DNA of 64,000 nucleotides from Siderastrea siderea (GCA_964030785.1 OZ034966.1:2109701-2173700), one strand, 5' to 3'; positions 32,450-44,152 are shown, counted from the stretch's first letter. A program made the numbers and translations. Notes: generated from the letters alone by a model not told the origin.

Positions 32450-32700
32450 AATGGAGTACAAATTAAAGTATGGAATTTCCCAGGGTTCGATACTTGCTCT
32501 ACTACTATTACTATTTCTGATATACAAATCTATAATATTATCGGCTTTGCTACTTCGAGAATGTGCGCAGATCACACTAACTTAACTTTTACTTCTTGTG
32601 GTATCCCTAAACTGTCCAACTTGAGATAACCGTGGACATTTAATTAATGCCTCAAAAACTGGCTGAGCGCGAATAAATTAACTTAAAATACCCATTTATC
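32450..32700 (+). mobile_element. Decayed LINE RT fragment in copy C intron
   Basis: Readable pieces such as SQGSILA and LIYKS, then CPQLQ-like and LKNWLSAN-like remnants, correspond to the RT palm fragment at 1,095-1,430 but are heavily broken. Confidence 0.5.
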
Positions 32701-32761
32701 ATCCCATGCATCTCACAAAAATTCGAGTATCTTTAATTTCTACTTCCATTCTTTTCCTTAG

Positions 32762-33380
32762 ATACCAAATAAAAGCAGGAGATCACAGCTTAACAAAGAA
32801 GGAGAAATCACAACAAGATATGGCCCCGGAGAAGATTTTTGTTCACCAGAAATACGTGGATGATCTACTATTGAATGACATAGCGCTCGTCAAACTCACA
32901 GAACCAGTGGAATTGGGCAGATTTGTACGAACTGTGTGTCTACCTAAAAAAGAAGAGAAGGATTTGGCAGTCGCTAAAAAATACGGATATGCAGCGGGTT
33001 GGGGAGCAACAAAAGCCGTGAAACCAAGAGAAAAACATGAAAAGGCCGACCGATACTCTACAGTTCTTAAATACTCTGCTTACATAATTCAAGAGAACAG
33101 ACTGTGTTCAAACAGATCAGCGCTGCCTTTCAACTCGACCGTGTCGTTTTGTGCCGGAGATGGAAAAGGAGGAAATGACACCTGCCAAGGGGACAGTGGG
33201 GGAGCTTTTGTCCGCGAAGGAAGAAGAGGAGATGGCTACCGATGGATTGCTACTGGTATTGTTAGCTGGGAAGAAGGGTGCGCACAAAAGAATCAGTTCA
33301 CATACTACACCAGAGTGTATCCATTTATTGACTGGATTAAGAAAACTATGGATGCAAATAGAAGTCCAAAAGGATCTTAA
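32762..33380 (+). CDS. Copy C protease exon 3
   Basis: NDIALVKL, TVCLP and CQGDSGGAF are intact. Asp189 is GAC at 33,177-33,179, where copy B has GGC. It is almost identical to copy B across a long central block (from LNDIALVKL to LKYSAY with no residue change) and differs in the last ten or so residues. The stop is at 33,378-33,380. Confidence 0.88.
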
Positions 33381-33521
33381 TTAATGAGACCAATGTGTAA
33401 GTAAGGTGAAGGGTATATTAAAAATTCAAGGCTCATTTTGTAAAAGAGTTAAGTACCATTTAGTACTGTTATTTTAACATGTTTAACAAGCGATGAAGAC
33501 TCTAGTTATCTTGGGACGTTA

Positions 33522-33647
33522 AATAAATGTAACCGTAAACGACCGAATAGGAAAAGGGGCAGCAAGAGCTACAGTGACAACTGCATTTGCAAAACTTAAG
33601 CTTGTGCAAGCTGCTTGTGTAGTTGTTGTAAGGCAAATACAAATAAA
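33522..33647 (+). terminator. Candidate poly(A) signals, copy C
   Basis: AATAAA occurs at 33,522-33,527 and 33,642-33,647, about 140 and 260 bases after the stop. Confidence 0.45.
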
Positions 33648-33954
33648 ATCGTTTTCCATGACTTAGTACTCTAAATTTTTGTCTGTACTCCGACGGACGG
33701 AAAGATTCTCGAGAAACACTAATTACTTTTCCGAGTTTTCTGTGGCGAGAGAGACGGGATGGGAAGACGAGGGACCCTGGGAACGAGGTTGGAAGTTATA
33801 GTAATAAGTTCTCTGCGGAACAGCACCAGACGAAATAAAAGATTCCGTTGAATCGGCAAACCCATGTTACAAAACTATCAATTTATTATTAGAGATGATT
33901 TTTGAAGTTTGTAAAGCGCTTTTGATCATATGTGAATGTACAAAGCGCTATAGA

Positions 33955-33983
33955 AGTATTAAACATTATTCTTATTATTATTC

Positions 33984-34037
<54 letters not shown>
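33955..34037 (+). repeat. (TTA)n microsatellite
   Basis: TTA/CTTATTA run between copy C and unit 2 of the segmental duplication. Confidence 0.9.
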
Positions 34038-34039
<2 letters not shown>

Positions 34040-34925
34040 TCACGACGTTTGAAGTCTCAGAAACAGAAGTAAGCCCCTGGCCCCCTTACCCAGTGGGTAA
34101 GTCGCTATCTACAGTCTACATTACAAATGAACGAAGCCTCACAATTATGGATACAACTGAATAAAAACATAAAGGATTACAAGTGAGTTAAGAAGGAGCA
34201 GGGATGGTTTAACCACGATAAGACTAAAGCAGATTATTCAGACTTTATTTGATGAGGGTGACGTATATTACCGGTGGCCTGGTAGTTGTCCGTATTGCCC
34301 CCCTACAATCCAGCTTAATTAACTTGCTTTCCGAAAAGCGGTTCAGCTCAATTTGCATTAAAGTGCATCGTTTGTAATCCTTAGAAATCATCTTTGTTCT
34401 TTAATATGGCTGTGATTTTTTTCACATAGGAATGCTTTATTGTCATTTTCAGATTCTGTTGGCAGCTCGCACAAACCGACAATAGACAAGAACCAGCCAA
34501 AATAGACTGACTTTGCAATCTAAGCCAAAATTTTGGATTATTTTAATGCAGAACAAAACAAATCACGCGGCCTCACTGTCAATGCTTCTTCCTCTCTCAT
34601 TTTTAAATACAAAAAATTATAATACTATCAATCACATGACATCTTAGCCGCCTCAGTAAAATTAATTAGTATTGAATATTTTTGGCGCAAAAGCTCGTTC
34701 TAAACAAAAATCAACCGAGCCCTGTAAATTTAATACCCAATTTCAAGCTAATGATTCTCTTAATTTTTAAAAAAGATAGTGTTCTCCCAACTAGTCAATA
34801 CATTTTGTTTCGTTTAGTGCATTCCCGGTATAACGAGATTGGACACCTCTGGGTCCAGTGGTTCAAATCAGGGTTAAGCTAACCCAGGATTAGCATCAAT
34901 TTTAAACTCCGTTTGGCGGCCCAAA

Positions 34926-34926
<1 letters not shown>

Positions 34927-34970
<44 letters not shown>

Positions 34971-34971
34971 T
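34927..34971 (+). repeat. (CTTT)n microsatellite
   Basis: Pure tetranucleotide run. Confidence 0.95.
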
Positions 34972-37209
34972 CCCAACATCTTTGGTTCTTTCAAACGGTC
35001 ACTTGGAAATTGCTGTGAAAACTCTTATGAAATGAGAGAAACGAGGACCTTTCCCAGGTTAGCGTTAACCGGCTTTTGAACAACCGGGCCCTGGTTATGA
35101 CGAATAAACCTTAATACTAATCCCATAACTTGCGTTGACTTGCATTTAGAAGCGAAACAGTTCAAAACCTAAGTCGTGTTGCGTGTGAATGCTGCCCTCA
35201 TCAACGTGAAAAACAGTTATGACAAGAAAATGAAAATGCGTGCAAGTAGCGGTCTAACCAAGACAAAAGTCGAAGCAAGTTGAAAACTTGCTTGGCCAGT
35301 GTTTTGATAACCGAAATTTGTGTTCAAAGAGCAACTTCCATGACGAAACTGGAGAAAACGCCAAAATTGTTGGATGCAGGTGAGTTCGTTGTTACGTTAA
35401 CATGGAAAGGAATCTTTTTCTTTTATTCCTGAATAAACCTTTATTGTGTTGTATTTTAAACCAAGACAATTTCGTCTTGTGATAAGCTCCTTACTCACAT
35501 CTTAACATCCTCACGCCTAAATTTTATGTAATAACCCGAGGAAGACTAAGATGAAGACTACGAACAGCCCCTGTTTTGTACCTTCAGCCCAGTTCAAAGG
35601 TCGAACTTCACATGTGTCGAACCTAATGCAAATGAGCAAACGGTATTGTTTTTGCCAATTTGCAATAGGTTAGGGGCATATAAAGTCCGACGTTTGAACT
35701 GGGCCTAAGGTAGTCAAGTTAGAGGCCAAATACACGCGTGTGATGTTTCTAGGTGGGCTTTCCTCCCTTAGCAGGGGCATATTTGGCTTCTTTCTCGACT
35801 ACTGATAAAGGGAAAGGACTTGTCATATTCTAAACAAGATGCAGATTAGTTGAGTAGCTCCAGGTAGGTAAGCGGTACTTTCCCTCTTTCACTTCCCCTC
35901 TCCCCAATCATCCAATCAGAGTCCAGACCAGGCGCACTGTAAACTGTGATCACCTGGAAACAACAGAATAACAAACATGTTGTGTGATTAAAATAGCCAG
36001 TACTTATTAAACCTACACTGTATGATTTCTCTTTGAGGCAAAGTGCAACTCATGAACAGGCTGAATGACGCGTACTGTCAGAGAGGAACCTTGGAGGGGG
36101 GGGGGGGGAGGGACTTTCCCACTTTTTCTATACACCCATAGCTTTTAAACAGGCCAAACGAAATATCCCGAGGGGAAACTAGGGGGAAAGGGTGTCTACC
36201 CTACCCCAGCCCCACAGTCCCCTTTTTGAACAGGCTGAATGAAGCGTATTTAGGGAAAAATCAGGTTGAAGGGGTTCTACCTCGTCCCACACTAAAAGTC
36301 CCCTTCTCTTGCCCCCTTTTGCAGTACCTCTATAGTATGTCAACAGGCCGGATTAATAAAGTAATCGAAGGAAAGGTTACCCCAATGAAGTATAAACAAG
36401 ACGGGTCCTTACAAGCTGGAGTTATTTAGTTGTTTATGGGCACCTAGAATCACAGATTTTTTACATTGGGTATCAAAGATAAATAAATTTTGCGTGATTT
36501 GTTTTGGAAAGTGCGAAAAAGACACCGCAATCATGAACACTTCTAGAAGTAGTGTTAGTGTTGGTGGCCTAGTGGAAAAATGCCGGCCTGCGACGCTACC
36601 CGAGCTTGATACTCAATATCAAAAACATTTGAATCGAGTCTTCTAGAGCTTTCCCACTTGTTTTCACTTTTTAAATGGCGTATTGTGATCCGTGTAATGT
36701 CCAAGACCCCCTTGTAAATTGTTGCGCAAAACAATCAGTCGGGTCACCATTTTCAAAGGGTCCGCTATAATCTCCCAATATTTAAAGCATGGTGGAGGCA
36801 TCGCAATAACCTACACATGTCCCCAAGAAAACCGCGGTCAAACGATAAGCCCTCTCCGTCCCCACCCCCATAGGAAGTCAATCACCCAAGTGACCTTGAA
36901 ACAACCTACTACGACGAACCTTTCGTAGAACTAAAAGAAGGGGCCCTACAGGCATGTCTTAATTAACATAAGAAAGCAGGGTAACTCAGGCCCAGCAATT
37001 TGTTCTTTTTTATAAATGACACCGGCAAAAATGCAATTGCCTTGCCTATGCAAACACCGTGATAGCACGTACCAGGCTAAAACCATGACAAGTTTGGAGA
37101 ATATCACATGAAATTGACAAAAGCAAGTTCCCTTTAGATTCTTGGTGATCAAGTTCTCATGGCCAGCGCAACCGGTTTTAGGGGATGCTAGTCTCTGTTT
37201 TGGTTTTTC

Positions 37210-37262
<53 letters not shown>

Positions 37263-37272
37263 CTAATAATAA
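37210..37272 (+). repeat. (AAT)n microsatellite
   Basis: AAT run followed by an inserted AT-rich segment not present in unit 1. Confidence 0.95.
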
Positions 37273-37606
37273 TATTTAGTACCTGTTAGTACTTATATAG
37301 CGCAAATTTACATGTATATATGATCAAATGCGCTTTACAAATACAAATATATACATATTAATTACAAGAAATTAAAATGAAAATGATAAAAAATAAAAAA
37401 ATATTAAAATTACAACTTAAAAAGTACAATAAAAATGATAAAGCCCTGACACTGACCTCCTCAGCATGCAATGAGAGTTCACTGTTTTCAGCAGCACCAT
37501 AATCATAGAGTACTTTAGCATTCCCGATCAGAGATGGCCGGTTCAGTAGGGTCCAACCCTCTGCAGGTGGTGAAGAAACCATGAATAGTGCCACTTCACC
37601 ATTCAG

Positions 37607-40600
37607 CGTTCCCTGCTAGCAGAGGCCCCTTTTTCTTTGTATTCGCTGAGCTGACGGACGGGACGAAAAGGGACCTCTGCCATGGGTCGAACTGAACTGT
37701 GTTGAGCATGCGCCACGGTTACTTAGCGACCGAAACGTCATGTGATGCTTTTAGCACGTGATCAGCTGACGACTCCCACCGTTCTCAACCAGCGCGCCAA
37801 AAAACACCTGCACAGTTTTGTTGTCATGAATGGCGAGTTCCCCAAAACCCTAAAAAAAGTAGACAGTTCGTCTAGAGATAGTTGTTGTCTAATCTACGGT
37901 ATCTGATTTCAAGTTATCTGGACAAGGAAGCTTTTTTAACATGACCACAACTCCAGGAATCAAAGAGAATTTAACCCATTGAAGGCTGCGTGTTTTGTGA
38001 TCGCTTCACTAGCAGTTGGTAATAAACAACCGATGTGCAGTACGAAAGGACAATTTATAGGTTCGAAAAAACAACACTCACTTGATCTAGAATAGTTAAA
38101 ATTTCTTACTTTTAAATAATACACCAGTTGTCAATTAAGAATTAGCCAAAAATACAATCTCAAAGTCAAAATTTTGAAAATTTCCGCAAGAGATTTCTCA
38201 TGTTGTCTCGCGCGTGAAATCAAACCACAACAGAGCGTTTGTCTGTTTAGGTCAGATTACTACTTTTCGAAATTTTATGAATGAAGGTACACAGAAGAAG
38301 AGACAGTAAGCTTTTCTAAATAATACATTTATTAAAACCAAACGCGTTCAATTCTTTCTTCAAGGAAAGCTACGCGCAAGCGATTTCGCTCGATGTGCAA
38401 GTTATTTTGAAGAGCATTTGGTGATGCGAACTGTGCACGTTTTCCAAAACTTTTACGAAAACTGTAAGGAATATGAAGAATCCCAATTAAAAAGGGATTT
38501 CGATACAAATTTACAATCAAATGTGTAATTTACTCTACCGTAGACTCGTAGAAGTGCTGGAGCATTTCACAGAAAGTCCTCAGCTCGCAAAATCTTTGGA
38601 GGTGGAAGGTTGTCCTTCGCCTTGACAGATGTTTTCTTCGCTCTAAATTCCATTCCTTAACTTGTCAAGTGTTTCTTAGAGCTTCTTCTTCCGATTGTTT
38701 ATCTTTCCGCCGTCCATGTTAACAAAAACGAGAGAAAGTAAACGTTGTAACTCTTCACGAGTTTAGTTCTCTTTCCAGGACGGCATGTTACTATGCGGGC
38801 TCACTAAATGACAGCGAAATAACTGTAAAGGAATGCGCGAGATACAGTGGGCTCAAGTCACAGTCAGCAAACAATACAGTCGGGGGAACAAGTACTTGTT
38901 TTGGTCAGTTTTCGTATCTATGCCCGAAGAAGCCCGAAGGGGTCCGAAGAAGCTCCGATTTATATTGTCCAATCAGAGAGAACTACGAACTCGCGCAGAA
39001 AAATGAAACGGAATGTTTTCAAGTTTTAAACATGGTGTCCCTAGCACGGAGGAATCTGCAGGCCATAAACTTACTTCCAGACATGCTTTGGTAGTATCAG
39101 CGAGACGTTTGGCTGTTGGAAGTTCTGAAATTTATGCGTTACTGTTGAATAATGGTTAAAGATAGTCTGTTGAAGCTTAATTGGTCACATATTTAGATTG
39201 TTCTTCATTAATCTCGCCGGGGCGCAACACTGAATTGCCAAATTATATTTTGTTTTTACGGCTTTCCAAGGCTGAAAAGAGGGTAACCTGATCTTAGGAA
39301 AGGCAGTTAAGCTAGGGTGAAACGCGGTTCACCCGTGGTTTTGACATGAGTCAAGACAGCTTTCCACGAAGGCGCGAGAAAAGAAATAATTAAGCGTAAG
39401 CTTCAATTAAAAGTGCTTCGAACTGTATTTGCACCTCGCTGATTACTGTGGTGAAGCGAGTATTCTCCACGAAAGATAAGAGAGTATCCTGCACTGGTTA
39501 AATATTTTCCCCGTCCTTATTCACATTCATGCAAAATCTGAAGCAAAAGTTGACTCACGGAGCGGAAAACAGCTGATTGCATGAAAGTCTTCTTGCACTT
39601 GCCGGGCGGAGAACAAAGCAATTCTCCATTTTCAAAGCTTTAAAAGCCTTATTAAGTCTGTGTTATTCCCAATGACCACTATTCTGATCCAGGTTAATTT
39701 TCTACTAGAAAAAAACTGCTGAAACAACGCACTTTTTTATTTCAACCAAAAACAAGAGCTGAACTTGCTGTTTCCTCAGCGGTCCGCATGTTGTATTGAA
39801 TTCTTCTCGTCAATAATTCTCAACTGTTTGTTAGCATTACTGACTTCGTTTATGACCCACTGAGAAACGCCTTCCAAGACAAACACATCTGTAATTCTTT
39901 ATTATTCAAGCTCAGAAGGAATTCACATTGAAGAACCGACTGAGAAACCCACAAATTCCGACTTGAAACTGAAGTATTATTATACGGTTCTAGAGTTCTT
40001 AATTCTTGGTTTCAAGAAAAACTGCTGCTCATTTGGTCAAGCATTTTGCCACAAATACAAAAATTAAAGCAAGATGAGACAGCGTTTTGATATCGCTGAC
40101 ATCATTATCAAGACTGAAATGGTGATAAAGTGGAAAATTGAAGAGAATAAGAATACAAATCTGAATCCATAAGCATATCAATCAGTCGGGTCTAAATAAC
40201 GGAATACGCACGGATTTAGTAATAGCACGACGGCGAAATCGTTGTCGTTGTCGTGTTTGCTGAGAGCTAGTCAGTTTCTCCATCCTTTCCATGCTCAAGA
40301 TGTTTCAGACACCACTCGTCCAGCCGACTTATAATATTGGCCCTTACCTGCACTCGGCGACCCGTCACAAACAATTCTTAAAATAGATGTCACCCAAATT
40401 TAATAGCGAGCGCGTATTTTGTCCTGATAAATATTTTTTAACGGTCTGTGCTTTTTCTTCCAAGTTGAGAGTAGCCGCTTTTCGAAGCAACAGAATAAAC
40501 TGGTCCTCACGTTAAATAGTTTTAGAAATGGAGTTCTCTTCGGTATCTCGAGGTGATCGAGGCCCCTGCCCTGAGTAGCCCACTGGCCAAATGCCGAAAA

Positions 40601-40815
40601 TCGCAGGCTCAGTCTTTTCTCGGAGAAAAGATTTCGCCATCAAATGGCACTTGTTCCCCCGACTGAATACAGGGAGTACGTGTTTCGGAAACCGCCGTCC
40701 ACGACCATAGACGGCGGTTGAATCAAAGAGAGTTTCGACCCATGGCAGAGTTCCCTTTTCGTCCCGTCCGTCAGCTCAGCGAATACAAAGGAAAAGGGCC
40801 TCTGCTAGCAGGGAA
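37607..40815 (+). mobile_element. 3.2-kb TIR DNA transposon, no transposase seen
   Basis: Terminal inverted repeats of about 80 bp (37,609-37,690 and 40,740-40,815) both begin with TTCCCTGCTAGCAGAGGCCC read inward. CATTCAG flanks both sides (37,600-37,606 and 40,816-40,822). Unit 1 has an uninterrupted site at about 5873. The interior is AT-rich with only short frames (such as 38,332-38,520 minus and 38,847-39,029 plus) and contains a small inverted pair around 38,880 and 40,660 (CAGTCGGGGGAACAAGTAC type). It is presumably non-autonomous; superfamily unassigned, with a 7-8 bp duplication fitting hAT- or P-like elements. Confidence 0.85.
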
Positions 40816-41544
40816 CATTCAGGGGTCTTGCTCAATTCGAAACTGGACTAATCTATTCAGGGTCCTTGCGGACGAATAACTTGCACGGTTTGGAAAGTGG
40901 CAATTTACCGTTCAGCGTTGTAGTTTAGTTTTTTCAGAACCTTGCTTGGCCGCCGTTTTATTTATTTATTTATTTATTTAGTGTAAAAGTAGCACGTTTT
41001 ATATTCCCTTAATAAGTATTCAGACCATAAATGACGAAATATTGGAAAAATATAAAACACATGAAACAAGCCGTACAGTCATCCTTTCTTCGTCTACTTG
41101 TATCATCTAGACAAGTTGCTCGCCGATTCACGTATATTAGAGATTCGGCAGTTCTCAACGTCTTGTTACTGTGGTCTCACCAATTTTAAAGCTTTCTCGC
41201 CGAATGCATGTTGTGCAAGTGTATTCAATGGCCAGTTCCCCCGATGTAGCACATTGTAAAATCATTGCAGTTGTATGTAACAAAAGAAAGATGAGTTTAC
41301 GTGTGCATCTTATCCAAAGATTGTTTTTTTATCAAAAAGTTTGCTTTTTCTACGTCTCCTCGTCTGAAATGCATAAATTGACTCAAAAGTGAGCTGATAC
41401 ATTGTCATTTTACATACAATTCCCTTGGTTCCCTGCAGGTGTGTTACAAAAAGGGGAACGAAGTGTTTTCTTCTAACTGGCTTTGCCTGCGTTTATATCG
41501 CTTCGCTTGCCTAAGCTACATCGCCTCAATGACACATGGGGGCA

Positions 41545-41765
41545 GTACGGTCGAGTGACCTAGAGACCCGCTTGATTTAACTGGGTCTCCCCGGGTTCAA
41601 ATCCCACTCAGGCCACTAGCTGGAGTTGTTTCTCGGTAGTCCCGAGTTCAAGTCTTCGGCCATGCTTGTAGGCAGTCAACTGGTCTGTATCTCAGCCATT
41701 TGAGATTCTCACATTATGTTCAATTGTTCTATTTTTTTCTAGTTATTTGTTTCATACACACGGCC
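41545..41765 (+). mobile_element. tRNA-derived SINE-like element, unit 2
   Basis: This has an A-box-like CGGTCGAGTGACC and a good B box GGTTCAAATCC at about 41,592, followed by the conserved tail CTAGCTGGAGTTGTTTCTCG. It is paired with 6618-6850. Confidence 0.65.
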
Positions 41766-41776
41766 CCACAAGAATA

Positions 41777-41794
41777 TCATCATCATCATCATCG

Positions 41795-41831
<37 letters not shown>

Positions 41832-41832
41832 T
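41777..41832 (+). repeat. (CAT)n microsatellite
   Basis: CAT run after the SINE tail, as in unit 1. Confidence 0.95.
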
Positions 41833-41908
41833 ATGTAAACTCCCTATTAGAAGAACATCATTACTGTATGGCATTGGATTATATCCAAGTGACGCCTTTT
41901 ACTCATTT

Positions 41909-41936
41909 TGTTGTTGTTGTTGTTGTTGTTGTTGTC
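41909..41936 (+). repeat. (GTT)n microsatellite
   Basis: GTT run absent from the equivalent place in unit 1 (about 7033), which has T-rich sequence instead. Confidence 0.9.
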
Positions 41937-42009
41937 ACACGCGAATAAAAGCAAGACAATGTTTCACTGAGAAGAACAAAATAACGGATCAAGACATCAA
42001 AAACGTTTA

Positions 42010-42590
42010 TTTTTTAAAAGAGGAAGAAACTAGCTTCCAAGAACGATCTTCCTATCTGCTAAAAGTGTGGTACAAACTGAAAGCACGTCCGAGTGCGTTT
42101 ATTAATCAAGGTCAAAACTATATAATATAATCGTCTCAACACAGACGGATTAAGACGGCGAAATCACTCATTATCTGAATCACGCTGATGGAAAGTCAAA
42201 AAGAAGGAAGAGTTACCATATGACCAAGTACTTAGTCAAATTTGGTTATTTTTATCAGGAGAAGCGAAATTTCCAGTCGTCTCCAATGTTTTTCTCTTAT
42301 CGGCGGCAAACTGACTAAACCTGGTCGTCTCAGCACAGACGGATTCTGAAAGAGGAAAAAAACTGGCTTCCAACATTCCTCCCATCTGTGAAAAGTGTGG
42401 CACAAACTGAAATCACGTCCGAGTGCTTTTATTAACCAGGGTCAATGTCTCAGCACAGACGGATTAAGGAAGGCCGAATCTGGCTTCCAAGAACGACCCT
42501 CCCATCTGTTAAAAGTGTGGCACAATCTGAAAGCACGTCCTTGTGCGTTTATTAAGTGGGGTCAACGTCTCAGCACAGACGGATTAAATT
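42010..42590 (+). repeat. Roughly 120-bp repeats (unit 2)
   Basis: Three units near 42,016, 42,340 and 42,465. Two adjacent units stay open in one frame (42,395-42,622) with a 40-residue period containing LKVWH and LSTDGL. The same units exist at 7795-8375. Confidence 0.75.
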
Positions 42591-42840
42591 ATAAAGACAG
42601 CAAAAGTATTCAAGACCAGTAGCAACGCTGATGCGGAAATCAAAAAGACGGAAAACTATCATATGACGAAGTAGTCAAATTCAGTTATTTACAAAATATA
42701 TCAGGGGAAGCGAAACTTCCAGTTGTCTCGAATGTTCTTCTCTTATAAGTGGCACAGCTAACCACAGACGGATTTAGAAGACCGTGGCTTAGCGAAACAA
42801 TACACAATCAGTTGCACATTGATTGCCAAATTAAGTTATT

Positions 42841-44128
42841 TATGCTAGTTAGCTAGTTATTTACTTACTTACTTATTTAGAATGCGCTAAGTTCTACCTT
42901 TTTACTCGTTAGTGTTCGGAATTGTTCCAGACGTTACGACACTGAAGTCAACTGTAAATATTTTCTAGTTTTTTTTTGCGACCTTTTTTTTTAACGTGGA
43001 GCAAATTCCGACGTGCTTACCACTAGACCACCGCGCTTCCAAAGTTATCTCAGGAGGTGAGGGAGGGCTGGTGCAAATAGGGAGAGGGTCAATGATTTTT
43101 ATGCAGGGAAAAAGGGGGGCCACATAAATTTATGCACGCATAATAAGGAGCTCTGTTATACAAAGGGAGGTAAGGGGAGAGGGTCAGCAAAAATGTGCTT
43201 CACAAAGGGGAGGGTCAGGAGAATTTGAACATGGCCTCCCTCCATTTGCATCAGCCCTGCCCCCTCTAAATAATGACCCTCCCTTACCCCTTGGAAGTCC
43301 TCCACATTAAACCTGTTGTCTTAATTACGGACGTACGACTAGTAACAAATCCCGACCCTAAAGACGCCACCTGATTGGTGAACAATGGATACGTACTTAG
43401 TGGTGCATATAAGTCACGCTTAAATAAGTAAGAGTCTTCTCAGCTCTCTCATCGGCATGATAAAACAACGAGATTTGTCGTCTGTTTAGTACTTCCTCTT
43501 TCACGAACGTGCTGATTTGCTGAACTTCCATTCCTTTGGGAAAAATTTACCTTTCAACTTGCAAAACAACTCGAACTAGTAAAACCAGTTAACCTCGTTA
43601 CCATGAGTTCCAGTCCGCAAAAGTAATTTCCGCATTAAAAAAAAAGTTTTCGACTAGTTCCTAACACTTTCTGGAACTCCCAGCTCTCAAAGGGAAAGGG
43701 GCCAAAACTGCGAAACCGAAAACCCCAAAGTTCCCCTTATTGACCTTCTTAGTGTTGGATTTTGCTGTCGTTCTGCGGGTTTTCTTTATTTATAACTCAG
43801 GTTAATTTTAAGACGTAAAGAAGTCTTAGGGTAACAACAACAATCTAAAATCAGTATTAGTACCGAAACAAGGGTAGAAGCTTGTAAGAATTTGGTCATC
43901 AATTTTACGGTGCCGTTGCAGCTATCCGTGTCCATTGAGCGGTGTGTTGTCATTTTCCTTGGCAAATGTTAATGTCCTGAGGGCGGCATGTGTCAGCTCA
44001 CGTCAGCTATGATAACGAAATCAAATTACAATCTTCAGCGTAGCACTCTGGAGCGGAAGTAGTAAAGAAAGAAGACTGATCATTAAATTCAGTAAATCTA
44101 CTCAGGAGTGCAACATCAAAAGTCCAAG
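42841..44128 (+). other. 5' flank of gene 2
   Basis: This contains an inverted pair, AGGGCTGGTGCAAAT at about 43,065 and its reverse complement near 43,236-43,252, enclosing G-rich sequence (a small MITE-like unit). A TATA-like CATATAAG at 43,406-43,413 is followed by a transcription-start-like region. No open frame of note before 44,129. Confidence 0.4.
43406..43413 (+). promoter_or_regulatory. Possible TATA box of gene 2
   Basis: The CATATAAG motif lies about 715 bases before the ATG, outside recognisable repeats. It would give a long 5' UTR or need a 5' intron; the evidence is weak. Confidence 0.2.
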
Positions 44129-44152
44129 ATGTTCGGAACTGTTGGCTGTAAG
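44129..44152 (+). CDS. Gene 2 exon 1 (start codon, signal peptide N-terminus)
   Basis: ATG begins MFGTVGCK, followed by a GGTAAGTTT donor in phase 0. The start was chosen because the next exon supplies a hydrophobic core that completes a signal peptide. The upstream context is AAGATG. Confidence 0.8.

Larger units (their letters stand above)
31448..33380 (+). other. Serine protease cassette copy C (gene model, three exons)
   Basis: Exons 31,448-31,564, 32,115-32,238 and 32,762-33,380 join in frame with AG/GT sites and the same phases as copy B (1, 1, 2). The domain is fully open from a linker Cys (YSACAESP) through RIVGG to the stop. The catalytic His57 is Gln (CAG at 32,177-32,179), while Asp102 and Ser195 remain, so conventional catalysis should be lost. 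Unlike copies A and B it has Asp at position 189, the trypsin-type S1 residue. No signal exon, CCP exon or promoter was found between gene 1 and this cassette. It is either an alternative 3' end of gene 1, a pseudo-protease with an unseen 5' part, or a young pseudogene. Confidence 0.8.
34098..42840 (+). repeat. Large segmental duplication, unit 2
   Basis: This is the counterpart of 3640-8835 in the same orientation, longer because of a (CTTT)n run (34,927-34,971), an (AAT)n run with flank (37,210-37,440) and the 3.2-kb TIR element (37,607-40,815). It lacks the palindromic MITE of unit 1. No supported gene. Confidence 0.85.

Noticed and set aside
36553..36640. Another tRNA-like start (GGTGGCCTAGTGG)
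   Set aside because: There is an A-box-like phrase only, with no B box at the right distance.
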